Shown here: positions 1 to 12,040 of the stretch, in pieces
Position numbering within the stretch: position 1 is the stretch's first letter
How the letters are laid out: every line of letters begins with the position of its first letter
Source: Allostella vacuolata
GTDB lineage: Bacteria > Pseudomonadota > Alphaproteobacteria > ATCC43930 > Allostellaceae
Reading direction: 5' to 3'
Assembly: GCA_006739055.1 (NCBI GenBank)
Contig: AP019702.1
Location: 5,729,388-5,793,387 of the forward strand
Length of the DNA: 64,000 nucleotides
Made by a program: the position numbers and the translations under genes
The notes under the pieces: model-generated
What the model saw: the letters and a program-made list of their open reading frames with translations, nothing else
Databases searched by the model: none
Told to the model about the DNA's origin: nothing

Positions 1-424
1 AGAGCAGGAACTCGACCACCTGCTCGGTGTGCGGCGTCGACTTCCAGGGCAGCAGGAAGAGCAGGTCGACGTCCGAGAACGGGGCCAGTTCGGCGCGTCC
101 GTAGCCGCCGACCGCGACGATGCTGAGCCGTTCGGACGTGGTGGGGTTGGAGACGACGTGGACGTGCGAGACGGTGGCGTCGTGCAGGACGCGGATCACC
201 TGGTCCATCAGGTGGGCCAGAGCGCGGGCCGCCTCGACGCCGCGCTGGTTGGCATAGAAGCGCCGCATCACCTCCGCCCGGCCATGGTCCAGCGCAGCGC
301 GCGCGATCTTCAGCAGTTCCGCCCGGAACGCGTCGGGCGTCAGGCCGCGGGCGGCGGCGGAATCGATCCGGCGCAGCAGCTCGCCACGGTCGATGATCGC
401 GCGGGGGCGGGGAATGGCGGTCAT
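1..424 (-). CDS. glnD: Bifunctional PII uridylyltransferase/uridylyl-removing enzyme GlnD (5' part only)
   Basis: GlnD adds UMP to, and removes it from, PII proteins in response to glutamine. Only the first 141 residues lie in the window; the gene runs off the left edge. The nucleotidyltransferase signature is visible as GGYGRAEL followed by FSDVDLLF, with the two metal-binding Asp residues of the GlnD active site. The N-terminal helix-rich lead (MTAIPRPRAIIDRGELL) fits the family. The ATG is at 422-424. The gene lies 8 bp downstream of the GNAT gene and follows mutS on the same strand, so the three are probably co-transcribed. Its substrate family is represented in the window by glnK at 29.9 kb. 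The identification is firm; the rest of the protein (HD and ACT domains) cannot be seen. Confidence 0.93.
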   Translation of the reverse strand, partial: MTAIPRPRAIIDRGELLRRIDSAAARGLTPDAFRAELLKIARAALDHGRAEVMRRFYANQRGVEAARALAHLMDQVIRVLHDATVSHVHVVSNPTTSERLSIVAVGGYGRAELAPFSDVDLLFLLPWKSTPHTEQVVEFLL

Positions 425-432
425 TGCACCCC

Positions 433-965
433 CTATATAGGGCCTTCGGGCCCGCCCGGCGCGGGTGGTCCGTCGAACATGTGCACCATCAGGATCTCGT
501 CGACATAGCGATCGCCCAGCCGGAGCGCCCGTCGCTCCAGCCCGTAGGCCTCGAAGCCCTTGCGTTCGTAGAGCCGGCGGGCGGCCTCGTTGCCGGCAAC
601 GACGCTCAGATGCAGGAGCTCGACCCGCGATGCCGCGTGGGCCATGACCCGGTCGACCAGCCGTCCGGCCAGCCCGCGGCCGCGCCAGTCGGCGCGGACA
701 TAGACGCCCCACACCAGGCCCTTGTGCCGCCGCTTCTCCCCGGACTGGGCCAGGAAGCCGGCCATGCCGACCGGGAGCGTCCCGTGGAAGGCGCCGAAGG
801 TGTGCCCGGCGCCCAGGCGGGCCGCCACGGTCTCCATCGGCACCAGGCACTCGTCGGCGGGCGCGTTGCCGAACGCCTCCGGATCGGCGGACAGGGCCTC
901 CAGGCGCAGCGCCCGGAAGGCCTCGGCATCGTCGGGCGTGAAGGCGCGGATGACGGCCGGGTCGG

Positions 966-969
<4 letters not shown>
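433..969 (-). CDS. GNAT family N-acetyltransferase
   Basis: A 178-residue single-domain GNAT protein of typical length. The acetyl-CoA binding motif is visible as [16 protein letters not shown] (the R/Q-x-x-G-x-G/A pattern), followed by the [21 protein letters not shown] block characteristic of the C-terminal half of the fold. The start ATG (967-969) overlaps the mutS stop by 4 bp (ATGA), so translation is probably coupled to mutS. glnD follows after 8 bp. The substrate cannot be read from sequence: GNAT proteins acetylate proteins, amines or antibiotics. The family is certain, the role is unknown. Confidence 0.85.
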
Positions 970-3632
<2,663 letters not shown>

Positions 3633-3876
3633 GGTCCGCCCCGATAGCACGACTCGCTCGGGCTGCGCTCCCCCGGCGGTGCGCCCGAGGCGGAGCGCGC
3701 TTCCGGGTTGGCGGCGGCGGGACCTTCGGCTCCCATGGGTTGATCGCGGAATCCGCCTTCGCCTAGGTTTGGACATAGGGGCGCGTCCGAGTCGCCGGCT
3801 CCTGCCCGCCGGCCGGACGGCCCATGCTGCACCTGCAATGACGACGGTAGGGACCGTCACAAGAAGGAGCGCACCG

Positions 3877-6800
3877 ATGGCCACCGTGACCCTGCTCGAG
3901 GATGACTCCTGGCCTGAAAGCGCGAACAACGACGACGACGACAGCGTCGTCGGTGGGGCCCTCGGAAACGAGGTCTACGGTGGGCTCGGGGATGACAGCC
4001 TGTTCGGCGCGGCCGGCGACGACAGCCTCTTCGGCGAAGCCGGCGACGACCTGATCTATGGCCAGGACGACGACGATCTCGTCCAGGGCGGGCCGGATGC
4101 CGACACGCTGTCGGGTGGCGACGGCAACGATGTCCTGGACGGCGGGACAGGTTCGGATAGCGCCGACGGGGGCGATGGCGACGACACGCTCTGGGGCGGG
4201 CAGGGCAGCGACATCCTCGATGGCGGGGTCGGCAACGACAGCATCATCGGCGATGAGGACGGCGATCTTCTCTATGGCGGCGAGGACAACGACCGTTTGT
4301 TCGGCGGCGAGGACGGCGACACGCTGTTCGGCGGCAACGGCAATGATTTCCTCGATGGAGAGGCGGGTGCCGACAGGCTGCTGGGCGAGGACGGCGACGA
4401 CCTGGTCTATGGCGACGACGGCGCGGACGTCCTCGACGGCGGCGAGGATGACGACCGCCTCTATGGTGAGAACGACGCCGACACGCTGACGGGCGGCAAC
4501 GGCAACGACGTACTGGATGGTGGCGCGGGCAACGACCGTCTCACCGGCGGCAACGGGCTGGACACGCTCTATGGCGGCCTCGCCAACGATACGCTCGCCG
4601 GCGGCAACGGCATCGACCGCATCTTCGGCGACGACGGGGCGGACTCCATCGACGGGGGGGACGACGGCGACCTGCTCTATGGCGGCGCCGGCTCCGACGT
4701 GATCGCCGGCGGTGACGGCAACGACGTGATCGCGGCCGACGATACCGTTGGCGCTTCGGGCAACGACAGCGTCGATGGCGGCAACGGCGACGACAGCGTC
4801 GCGGGTGGCCAAGGCAACGACACCCTGCTGGGCAGCGGCGGCAACGACACGCTGGCCGGCGGGCAGGGCAATGACAGCCTGATCGGCGGCGAGGCCGCCG
4901 ACAGCCTGGGCGGCGAGGCCGGCGACGACCGGCTGTTCGGCGGCAACGGCAGCGATCTGCTGTCCGGCGGCGATGGCAACGACCTGCTCGACGAGCGCAG
5001 TTTCGACGGCGGCAACGACACGTTGTCGGGCGGGATCGGCACGGATTCGCTCTTCGGCGGCAATGGCGCCGACAGCATCGTCGGCGGCAGCGGAAACGAT
5101 TCCATTCTCGGCGGCGGGGGGCAGGACCGCCTGTTCGGCGAAGACGACGCCGACACGATCCTGGGCGAAGGCGACGCCGACCATATCGAGGGCGGCGCCG
5201 GCAACGACCTGCTGTCCGGCGGCGGCGACGACGACACTCTGTCGGGCGGCCAGGGCGACGATACGGTCGAGGGCGGCCAGGGCGGCGACTTCCTGGATGG
5301 CGGCGAGGGTTTCGATATCCTTTCCTTTGCCGGCTCGGCCACGGGCGTGGCGGTCGACCTCGCGGCCGGAACGGGCAGCGGCGGCGATGCCGAGGATGAT
5401 GAATTCGCGTTCTTCGAGGCGGTCATCGGCTCGACCGGCGCGGATACGCTGGGCGGCGACTCGCTCGCGAACCGCCTGGATGGCGGCGGCGGGAAGGACC
5501 TCGTCTCGGGCGGTGCCGACGCCGACACGATTTCCGGTGGTGCGGATGCCGACACGCTGTCGGGTGGCGCGGACAACGACAGCATTCTCGGCGACGAGGG
5601 GGATGACCTGATCGTCGGCGGTGCCGGGGCGGACACGCTGTCGGGCGGCAACGGTCGCGACGCCGTCAGCTACGAGGGCTCCGAGGATGGGGTTGTCGTC
5701 AGCCTGCTGCTCGATGGGGCGCAGTCCGGCGGCGACGCAGCCGGCGATCACCTGTCCGGCTTCGAGGATGTCTACGGCGGCAGCGGCGACGATTCCCTGG
5801 TCGGTAACGGCGGCAACAACCTGATCCTCGGCAATGACGGCCAGGATACGCTGGTAGGGGGCGTCGGCGCCGACACCCTGGACGGCGGAGAGGGCATCGA
5901 CGCCTTCGTCGGCGGCACCGGCAACGACCTCTATCTCCTGGACGAGATCGAGGAGGTGACCCGTATCGCCCTGGACGAAGGGGGTACGCTCGACATCGTG
6001 CGCGCGCCCGGCCTGACCTTCTCCGAAGCGGACCTGACGACCCTGTTCGCGCTCGGCATCGAACAGGTCGAGGATTCCGAGGACATCTATGACGGGCCCA
6101 CCGTCCCGCCGCCGGTGGATCCGGGACCGATGCCGGAGCCGGGCGGGAAGGAAATCACCATCACGACCTTCCAGGAACTGGACCCCATTACGGAGGATGA
6201 CGGCATCGGCCTCGTCAAGACCTCCGCCTCGGTCGCCCTGCCGGACTTCATTCCCAACCTGACCATGCAGGGGCAGGCCAACCTGAATGCCGACGGCAAC
6301 GACCTCGCCAACGTCATGGTGGGCAATGGCGGCAACAACATCCTGGTCTCCTATGACGGCAACGACAGCGTGATCGGCGGCGAGGGGGATGACTTCCTGG
6401 CGGCGGGGAAGGGCGACGACACGCTGTGGGGCGACGACATCGCGGGCAGCGCGAGCGGTGACGACACCATCTGGGGCGGCCAGGGCCAGGATCTCGTCCG
6501 CGGTGGCAAGGGGGACGACATCCTGAACGGCGATGTCGGTGCCGATACGGTCGTCGGCGGCAACGGCAACGACCAGGTCAACGGCGGCTCCGACGGCGAC
6601 AGCCTGGAGGGCGGTGCCGGGGCGGACACGCTGCGCGGCGGCCAGGGCAAGGACGCCCTCGACGGCGGCGACGGGGACGACCGGGTCTTCGGCGACCGCG
6701 GTGCCGACACCCTGACCGGCGGCAATGGCGACGATGTCTTCGTCTTCCAGGATGAGAGCGGGATCGATCTCGTCGCCGACTTCAAGCTGGGCAGCGATCA

Positions 6801-6975
6801 GCTGGAGATCGCGTCCGACGTCAACGGCAGCGGCATCATCGACTTCGCCAGCTTCCTCGACCGGGTCAGCGACATTGCCGGGAACGCGGTGGTCGACCTG
6901 GGCGGCGGTGCGTCGATCACCCTCGTCGGCATTGCCAAGAAGGACCTCGACGGCGAGGACCTGCTCATCGTCTAG
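3877..6975 (+). CDS. RTX calcium-binding repeat exoprotein (1032 aa), probable type I secretion substrate
   Basis: An acidic, Gly/Asp-rich protein built almost wholly of glycine-rich nonapeptides of the GGxGxDxLx type, which in RTX proteins bind Ca2+ and fold as parallel beta-rolls outside the cell. The first repeat block covers about residues 37-670. A non-repetitive Pro-rich linker ([14 protein letters not shown]) and a beta-rich stretch follow to about 805, then a second block from 808 to 948. The last 80 residues (DVFVFQ..., [15 protein letters not shown], ending LDGEDLLIV) match the C-terminal region of serralysin/RTX proteins, where the uncleaved type I secretion signal lies. There is no Sec signal and no catalytic domain. 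The start at 3877 follows an AAGAAGGAG ribosome site; an in-frame ATG at 3838 lacks one. A small inverted repeat (3843-3848/3853-3858) lies just upstream. No T1SS genes are nearby. The gene is divergent from mutS. It could be an S-layer-like or adhesive protein. Confidence 0.88.
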   Translation: MATVTLLEDDSWPESANNDDDDSVVGGALGNEVYGGLGDDSLFGAAGDDSLFGEAGDDLIYGQDDDDLVQGGPDADTLSGGDGNDVLDGGTGSDSADGGDGDDTLWGGQGSDILDGGVGNDSIIGDEDGDLLYGGEDNDRLFGGEDGDTLFGGNGNDFLDGEAGADRLLGEDGDDLVYGDDGADVLDGGEDDDRLYGENDADTLTGGNGNDVLDGGAGNDRLTGGNGLDTLYGGLANDTLAGGNGIDRIFGDDGADSIDGGDDGDLLYGGAGSDVIAGGDGNDVIAADDTVGASGNDSVDGGNGDDSVAGGQGNDTLLGSGGNDTLAGGQGNDSLIGGEAADSLGGEAGDDRLFGGNGSDLLSGGDGNDLLDERSFDGGNDTLSGGIGTDSLFGGNGADSIVGGSGNDSILGGGGQDRLFGEDDADTILGEGDADHIEGGAGNDLLSGGGDDDTLSGGQGDDTVEGGQGGDFLDGGEGFDILSFAGSATGVAVDLAAGTGSGGDAEDDEFAFFEAVIGSTGADTLGGDSLANRLDGGGGKDLVSGGADADTISGGADADTLSGGADNDSILGDEGDDLIVGGAGADTLSGGNGRDAVSYEGSEDGVVVSLLLDGAQSGGDAAGDHLSGFEDVYGGSGDDSLVGNGGNNLILGNDGQDTLVGGVGADTLDGGEGIDAFVGGTGNDLYLLDEIEEVTRIALDEGGTLDIVRAPGLTFSEADLTTLFALGIEQVEDSEDIYDGPTVPPPVDPGPMPEPGGKEITITTFQELDPITEDDGIGLVKTSASVALPDFIPNLTMQGQANLNADGNDLANVMVGNGGNNILVSYDGNDSVIGGEGDDFLAAGKGDDTLWGDDIAGSASGDDTIWGGQGQDLVRGGKGDDILNGDVGADTVVGGNGNDQVNGGSDGDSLEGGAGADTLRGGQGKDALDGGDGDDRVFGDRGADTLTGGNGDDVFVFQDESGIDLVADFKLGSDQLEIASDVNGSGIIDFASFLDRVSDIAGNAVVDLGGGASITLVGIAKKDLDGEDLLIV

Positions 6976-6999
6976 CCCGGCCCGGGCCGTCGGGGCGAA

Positions 7000-7027
7000 G
7001 GCGGGCGACGCCGGTGCGTCGCCCGCC
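7000..7027 (+). terminator. Terminator-like hairpin after the first RTX gene
   Basis: A perfect 12-bp GC-rich inverted repeat with a 4-nt loop (stem 7000-7011/7016-7027), starting 24 bp after the RTX stop codon. The sequence after it (CCATTCGGTTCC) is only weakly T-rich, so it may work as an RNA-stabilising 3' end as much as an intrinsic terminator. Confidence 0.55.
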
Positions 7028-7132
7028 CATTCGGTTCCGGCTAGGCAACACGCCAATTGGTCGGGCAGTATGTCCAGCCGCAAAAACCGGGGGCCCGCCA
7101 CGGGCCTCTTTGGGAGGGTTCCGAGACGCGCC

Positions 7133-9397
7133 ATGGAAGATGCCGACAATCGCGTGACCGAAGAAGAAGCCCTGCAGTTCCACGCGAACGGCAAGCCGGG
7201 CAAGATCGAGATCACGCCGACCAAGCCGCTCACGACCCAGCGCGACCTGTCCCTGGCCTATTCGCCCGGGGTCGCCGTCCCATGCCTGCATATCGAGAAG
7301 GATCCGGCCAAGGCCTATGACTACACGGCCAAGGGCAACCTGGTCGCGGTCATCTCCAACGGCACCGCGGTGCTGGGCCTGGGCGACCTCGGCGCGCTCG
7401 CCTCCAAGCCGGTGATGGAAGGCAAGGCGGTCCTCTTCAAGCGGTTTGCCGACGTCGATTCGATCGACCTCGAGGTCGACACCCGGGACGTCGACGAGTT
7501 CGTCAACTGCGTGCGCTTCCTCGGCCCGACCTTCGGCGGCATCAACCTCGAGGACATCAAGGCGCCCGAGTGCTTCATCATCGAGCAGCGGCTGCGCGAA
7601 CTGCTCGACATTCCGGTGTTCCACGACGACCAGCACGGCACGGCGATCGTCGCCGCCGCCGGCCTCGTCAACGCGTTGCACCTGACCGGGCGCGACCTGC
7701 GCGACGTGCGCATGGTGATCAACGGCGCGGGCTCGGCTTCGATCGCCTGCGTCGAGCTGCTGAAGTCGATGGGCCTGCCGCACGAGAACGCCATCCTGTG
7801 CGACACCAAGGGCGTGATCTGGCAGGGCCGCACCCAGAGCATGAACCAGTGGAAGTCGGCGCATGCGGTGCCGACCAAGGCGCGCACGCTCGCTGAGGCG
7901 ATGGAAGGGGCCGACGTCTTCTTCGGCCTGTCGGTCAAGGATTCGGTGAGCGCTGACATGGCCCGCAGCATGGCGCCCCGGCCGATCATCTTCGCCATGG
8001 CGAACCCCGATCCGGAGATCCGGCCGGAGCTGGTGCGCGAGGTGCGCCCCGACGCGATCATGGCGACCGGACGGTCGGACTATCCGAACCAGGTCAACAA
8101 CGTCCTGGGCTTCCCCTACATTTTCCGCGGCGCGCTCGACGTCCGCGCGTCCACCATCAACGACGCGATGAAGATCGCCGCGGTCGAGGCGCTGGCCGCG
8201 CTTGCCCGCGAGGATGTCCCGGACGAGCTCGACAGCGCCTATTCCGGCCGTCGCCTGCGCTACGGGCCGGAATACATCATTCCCGTCCCCTTCGATCCTC
8301 GCCTGATCGAGAAGATCCCGGAGGCGGTGGCCCGGGCGGCCATGGCTTCCGGCGTCGCCCGCAAGCCGATCACCGACATGGTCGGCTATCGCCGCCAGCT
8401 CCGCGGTCGCCTCAATCCGACGGCCGACATCCTCCAGTTCATCTTCGAGAAAGTGAAGGCGAACCCCAAGCGGGTGGTCTTCGCCGAGGGCGAGGAGGAG
8501 AAGGTGATCCGCGCGGCGGTGCAGTACGTCAATGGCGGCTTCGGCACGCCGGTGCTGATCGGCCGCGAGGAGCGCATCTTCGAGACGATGCGCGCGATCG
8601 GGCTCGCCCGGCCGGACGGCATCGAGATCCACAACGCCCGCCTCAGCAAGGAGAACGGGCGCTACACCGACTTCCTCTATCGTCGCGTGTAGCGCGACGG
8701 CTTCCTGCATCGCGACTGCCAGCGCCTGGTGAACCAGGACCGCAACGTCTTCGCGGCCCTGATGGTCGCCTGCGGCGATGCCGACGCGCTGGTGACGGGC
8801 GTCACCCGCAACTACTTCGATGCCTATGGCGAGATTCGTCGCGTCATCGATCCGGAGCCGGACCAGGTCGTGTTCGGGATGACGCTGCTGCTGGCCAAGG
8901 GGCAGACGGTGCTGATGGCCGACACCACGGTCAACGAGCTGCCGACCGCCGAGGAGCTGGCCTCGATCGCCATCCAGGCCGCTGCCCAGGCCCGGGCCAT
9001 GGGCCTGGAGCCGCGCGTCGCCCTGCTCTCCTACTCCAACTTCGGCAACCCGGCCCGTTCGCGGACCGAACGGATGCGCGACACGGTGGCCATCCTCGAC
9101 CAGCGCAAGGTCGATTTCGAGTATGACGGCGAGATGTCCGTCGACGTCGCCCTCAACCACGAGCTGATGCGGCGGCTCTATCCCTTCTGCCGCCTGTCGG
9201 GACCTGCCAACGTGCTGATCATGCCGGCCCTGCACAGCGCCAACATCTCCTCCAAGATGCTGCAGGTGCTGGGCGGCGGCGTGGTGGTCGGGCCGTTGCT
9301 GATGGGCCTTTCGGCCTCGGCCCAGATCGTCGAGACCTCGGCCACCGTGTCGGACCTGGTGAGCATGGCGGTGATGGCCGCCCACGACGCCCGCTAG
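7133..9397 (+). pseudogene. maeB: NADP-dependent malic enzyme with phosphotransacetylase-like domain, interrupted by an in-frame TAG
   Basis: MaeB decarboxylates malate to pyruvate with NADP+. This gene has the two-domain form: a malic enzyme part at residues 1 to about 430 (AYSPGVAVPCL with the catalytic Tyr, EDIKAPECF, HDDQHGTA metal site, NGAGSASIA nucleotide loop) and a C-terminal phosphotransacetylase-like part to residue 754. One reading frame covers the whole family length, but codon 520 (8690-8692) is TAG. It sits in a conserved stretch (...DFLYRRV-stop-RDGFLHRDCQ...) where family members usually have Gln, so a single CAG-to-TAG change explains it. Everything after the stop still reads as intact protein to a TAG at 9395-9397. 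As written, translation gives 519 residues: a complete malic enzyme domain and a truncated second domain. No convincing restart exists near 8729. The start at 7133 (MEDADNRVTEEEAL) fits the family. A sequencing error or a recent nonsense mutation are the main explanations. Confidence 0.9.
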
Positions 9398-9420
9398 CCG
9401 GGCGGATCGGCGGCGGGATC

Positions 9421-9447
9421 CGGGGGGCGGCCTTTCGTCGCCCCCCG
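9421..9447 (+). terminator. Hairpin between maeB and phoR
   Basis: A perfect 9-bp inverted repeat (CGGGGGGCG at 9421-9429 and its complement at 9439-9447) with a 9-nt loop, 23 bp after the maeB stop and 22 bp before the phoR start. No long T-run follows, so termination is likely but not certain. Confidence 0.45.
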
Positions 9448-9469
9448 TCCTGTGCTAGCGGTCGCCGCC

Positions 9470-10891
9470 ATGTCCAGATGGCCCACTCTCCGCCGCGTGG
9501 TGCTGCACGCCGCGACGGTGGCTTCGCCGGCGCTGGCCGTCCTCCTGATATTGTTGCTGGTCGGGGCGATCGAGCCCGGAACCACGGCGATCGCCATGGT
9601 GGCGGTGGCCCTGTCGACCGCGGTTCTGGTCTGGCCCTATGTGCTGGGGGTCGACAGCCTGCGGCTGGCGGTCGACCGGCTCGAACAGGGGGATGACGCG
9701 CCGGGGCCGGATACCGGGCCTTCGGAGAGCCTGCGCCAGGTCTGGGATGCCGTCCGCCGCATGCATGCGGAGAAGGAAGCCGGCCGCCTGGCGGTGGAGC
9801 AGCGCCTGCAGGCGGAAGAGGCGATCCTGGCGGCGCTGCCGGACCCCCTCATCCTGCTCGATTCCACGCGCCGGGTCGTGCGGGCGAATGCCGCCGCGAT
9901 CGCTCTGTTCGCCGGATCGCCGGTCGGCCGCGACCTGGCCGCGGCGATCCGCCATCCGGCGGTGCTGGGGGCGGCCGACGGCGTGCTGGCGGGGGAGGCG
10001 GCCCGTGCCGTGGAATTCGCCCAGGCCTTGCCGGTGCCGCGCGAGTTCGTCGCCCGCATCATGCGGCTCGAACATGCGGCCGGCATGCTGGACGGGGTAG
10101 CCGCCCTGCTGTCGCTGCACGACGTGACCGCGATCAAGCGGGCGGAGCGGATGCGGGCGGACTTCGTCGCCAACGCCAGCCATGAGCTGCGCACCCCACT
10201 TTCGACCCTGGTCGGATTCGTTGAGACCCTGCAGGGGCCGGCCCGCGACGACGAGGAGGCCCGCGACCGCTTCCTCGCCATCATGCACGAGCAGGCCCAC
10301 CGCATGGCCCGCCTGGTCGAGGACCTCCTGTCCCTGTCGCGGATCGAGCAGGACGAGCACACGCCTCCCTCGGGCCGGGTCGATCTGGCTTCGCTGGCCC
10401 GGGCGACGGCGGAGACGATGGAGATGAAGGCGAAGTCGCGTGGCTCGTCGATCGACCTCGTCGTCGCGGACGGGCTGCCCGCCGTCCAGGCCGACGCCGA
10501 CCAGATCGCCCAGGTTCTCCAGAACCTGATCGACAACGCGATCAAGTACGGCCGTCGCGGCACGCCGGTCGCCATATCGCTCGGGCGTTCGCCGCGGGGC
10601 ACGCTGGCCGGCGGGCGCCCGGGGGTTGCCATCGCCGTCTCCGACCAGGGCGAGGGGATCCCGCGCGCCCATCTGTCGCGGCTGACCGAACGCTTCTATC
10701 GCGTCGATCCGGCGCGATCCCGGGCGATGGGCGGAACCGGCCTGGGGCTGGCCATCGTCAAGCATATCGTCGCCCGCCACCGCGGCCTGCTGGAGATCGC
10801 GAGCGAGGTCGGCCGGGGCAGCACCTTCACCATTCACCTGCCGGCAGCGGATCCGCCGGTGCGTTCCGAGCAGCGGTCGTCACGAAACTGA
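9470..10891 (+). CDS. phoR: Phosphate regulon sensor histidine kinase PhoR
   Basis: PhoR phosphorylates PhoB when phosphate is scarce and dephosphorylates it when phosphate is plentiful, under control of PhoU and the Pst transporter. The 473 residues comprise an N-terminal membrane anchor of two hydrophobic helices (about 15-60), a PAS-like sensor region (ALPDPLILLD, about 120-215), a HisKA domain with the phospho-acceptor in FVANASHELRTPLS, and a HATPase domain (LIDNAIKYG, GEGIPRAHL, GGTGLGLAIVKHI). The ATG at 9470 gives the family-like N-terminus MSRWPTLRR; a GTG at 9452 in frame is less likely. No strong ribosome site is visible. The last 15 bases of the gene carry most of the Pho box that serves pstS. 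Confidence 0.93.
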   Translation: MSRWPTLRRVVLHAATVASPALAVLLILLLVGAIEPGTTAIAMVAVALSTAVLVWPYVLGVDSLRLAVDRLEQGDDAPGPDTGPSESLRQVWDAVRRMHAEKEAGRLAVEQRLQAEEAILAALPDPLILLDSTRRVVRANAAAIALFAGSPVGRDLAAAIRHPAVLGAADGVLAGEAARAVEFAQALPVPREFVARIMRLEHAAGMLDGVAALLSLHDVTAIKRAERMRADFVANASHELRTPLSTLVGFVETLQGPARDDEEARDRFLAIMHEQAHRMARLVEDLLSLSRIEQDEHTPPSGRVDLASLARATAETMEMKAKSRGSSIDLVVADGLPAVQADADQIAQVLQNLIDNAIKYGRRGTPVAISLGRSPRGTLAGGRPGVAIAVSDQGEGIPRAHLSRLTERFYRVDPARSRAMGGTGLGLAIVKHIVARHRGLLEIASEVGRGSTFTIHLPAADPPVRSEQRSSRN

Positions 10892-10910
10892 AACACCTAG
10901 GTCATATAAG
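10877..10910 (+). promoter_or_regulatory. Pho box and -10 element upstream of pstS
   Basis: Two 7-base half-sites (TCGTCAC at 10877-10883 and CTGAAAC at 10888-10894) separated by GAAA match the PhoB-box pattern CTGTCAC-N4-CTGTCAC at five of seven positions each. A TATAAG -10 hexamer at 10905-10910 follows with a 10-bp gap, the arrangement of PhoB-activated promoters in which the box replaces the -35. The element overlaps the phoR stop codon (10889-10891) and lies about 100 bp before pstS. This is pattern matching, not a measured site. Confidence 0.6.
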
Positions 10911-10995
10911 CGTCCTGCCCAATCGGTAGGGTGCCGCGCAGAGACGAGCCGGGCCCCGGCTCCGTCCCCGGTTCCCCCACGAAGGAGACGCGAAC

Positions 10996-11967
10996 ATGGT
11001 GCGGAACAGCACGATCCTCGCCGCGGCCGTTGCCGCGGCGATCGCCGCCCCGGCCTCGGCCCAGACGCTCGACCCGGCGCTCAAGGACTACAAGCAGGTC
11101 TCTGGCGTTTCCGGCAGCATCAAGTCGATCGGCTCGGACACCCTGAACAACCTGATGACCCTCTGGGCCGAGGGCTTCAACAAGATGTACCCGAACGTGA
11201 AGGTCGAGATCGAGGGCAAGGGCTCCTCGACCGCGCCGCCGGCGATGGTTGCCGGGACCGCGCAGTTCGGCCCGATGTCGCGCCCGATGAAGAGTGCCGA
11301 GATCGACGCCTTTGAGAAGAAGTACGGCTACAAGCCGTCGGCGATCCGCGGTGCGGTCGACGCCCTGGCCGTGTTCGTCCACAAGGACAACCCGATCCAG
11401 TGCCTCTCGCTGCAGCAGGTCGACGCGGTCTTCTCGAAGACCCGCAAGGGCGGCACCAACAAGGACGCGGCGACCTGGGGCGACCTCGGCCTGACCGGCG
11501 AGTGGGCCTCCAAGCCGATCTCGCTCTATGGCCGCAACTCGGCGTCCGGTACCTACGGCTACTTCAAGGAAGTCGCGCTCTTCAACGGCGACTACAAGGA
11601 CTCCGTGAAGGAGCAGCCGGGCTCCTCGACGGTCGTCCAGGCGGTCGCGTCGGACAAGTTCGCGATCGGCTACTCCGGGATCGGCTACGCCACGGCCGAC
11701 GTCCGTCCGGTGCCGCTGTCGAGCAAGACGGGCGAGAAGTGCGCCCCGGCGAACGCCGCCGCGGCCTATTCCGGCGACTACCCGCTGGCCCGCTTCCTCT
11801 ACATCTACGTCAACGTCAACCCGAACCAGCCGCTCGACCCGGTCCGCGGCGAGTTCATCAAGTACGTCTACTCCAAGCAGGGTCAGGAAGCCGTCCTGAA
11901 GGATGGATACTTCCCGGTCACCCAGGCGATCGCCCAGGAAGACCTGTCGGCCAAGAAGCTGATGTAG
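10996..11967 (+). CDS. pstS: Periplasmic phosphate-binding protein PstS
   Basis: PstS captures phosphate in the periplasm and delivers it to PstCA. The 323 residues begin with a Sec signal (cleavage near PASA-QTLD, residue 22), then a type II binding-protein fold. Phosphate-contacting motifs are visible as SIGSDTLNNLM, GSSTAPPAM and GRNSASGTYGYF. Length and these motifs resemble Pseudomonas aeruginosa PstS more closely than the classic E. coli form (inference from memory of that sequence). A GAAGGAGA ribosome site lies about 10 bases upstream. It is the first gene after the Pho box and is separated from pstC by a strong hairpin. Confidence 0.96.
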   Translation: MVRNSTILAAAVAAAIAAPASAQTLDPALKDYKQVSGVSGSIKSIGSDTLNNLMTLWAEGFNKMYPNVKVEIEGKGSSTAPPAMVAGTAQFGPMSRPMKSAEIDAFEKKYGYKPSAIRGAVDALAVFVHKDNPIQCLSLQQVDAVFSKTRKGGTNKDAATWGDLGLTGEWASKPISLYGRNSASGTYGYFKEVALFNGDYKDSVKEQPGSSTVVQAVASDKFAIGYSGIGYATADVRPVPLSSKTGEKCAPANAAAAYSGDYPLARFLYIYVNVNPNQPLDPVRGEFIKYVYSKQGQEAVLKDGYFPVTQAIAQEDLSAKKLM

Positions 11968-11972
11968 CGCGC

Positions 11973-12002
11973 ATGGGAGGGGCGGCTCGCCGCCCCTCCC
12001 AT
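11973..12002 (+). terminator. Perfect hairpin in the pstS-pstC gap (partial terminator or RNA-stabilising element)
   Basis: A perfect 13-bp inverted repeat (stem 11973-11985/11990-12002, loop CTCG) begins 5 bp after the pstS stop and is followed by CCTTTTCT. This position is expected of an element that lets only part of the transcription enter pstC or protects pstS mRNA, so that the binding protein is made in excess over the permease. Confidence 0.65.
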
Positions 12003-12040
12003 CCTTTTCTGGAATCTGCGTCAGCCGGAGCCTCCGTCCG

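Noticed and set aside
3985-6720. Regular DNA repeats considered as CRISPR or satellite DNA
   Set aside because: The period is that of protein nonapeptides (about 27 bp) with synonymous variation; there are no unique spacers and no cas genes.
3763-7233. 1156-codon open frame opposite the first RTX gene
   Set aside because: It is an antisense shadow of the Gly/Asp repeats: endless Val/Ala/Ile runs, no domain, and the sense strand has a ribosome site and RTX C-terminus.
8729-9397. Separate phosphotransacetylase-like gene after the maeB stop
   Set aside because: The GTG at 8729 lies inside a conserved family segment and has no clear ribosome site; the part upstream of it still reads as MaeB in the same frame, so interruption is the better explanation.
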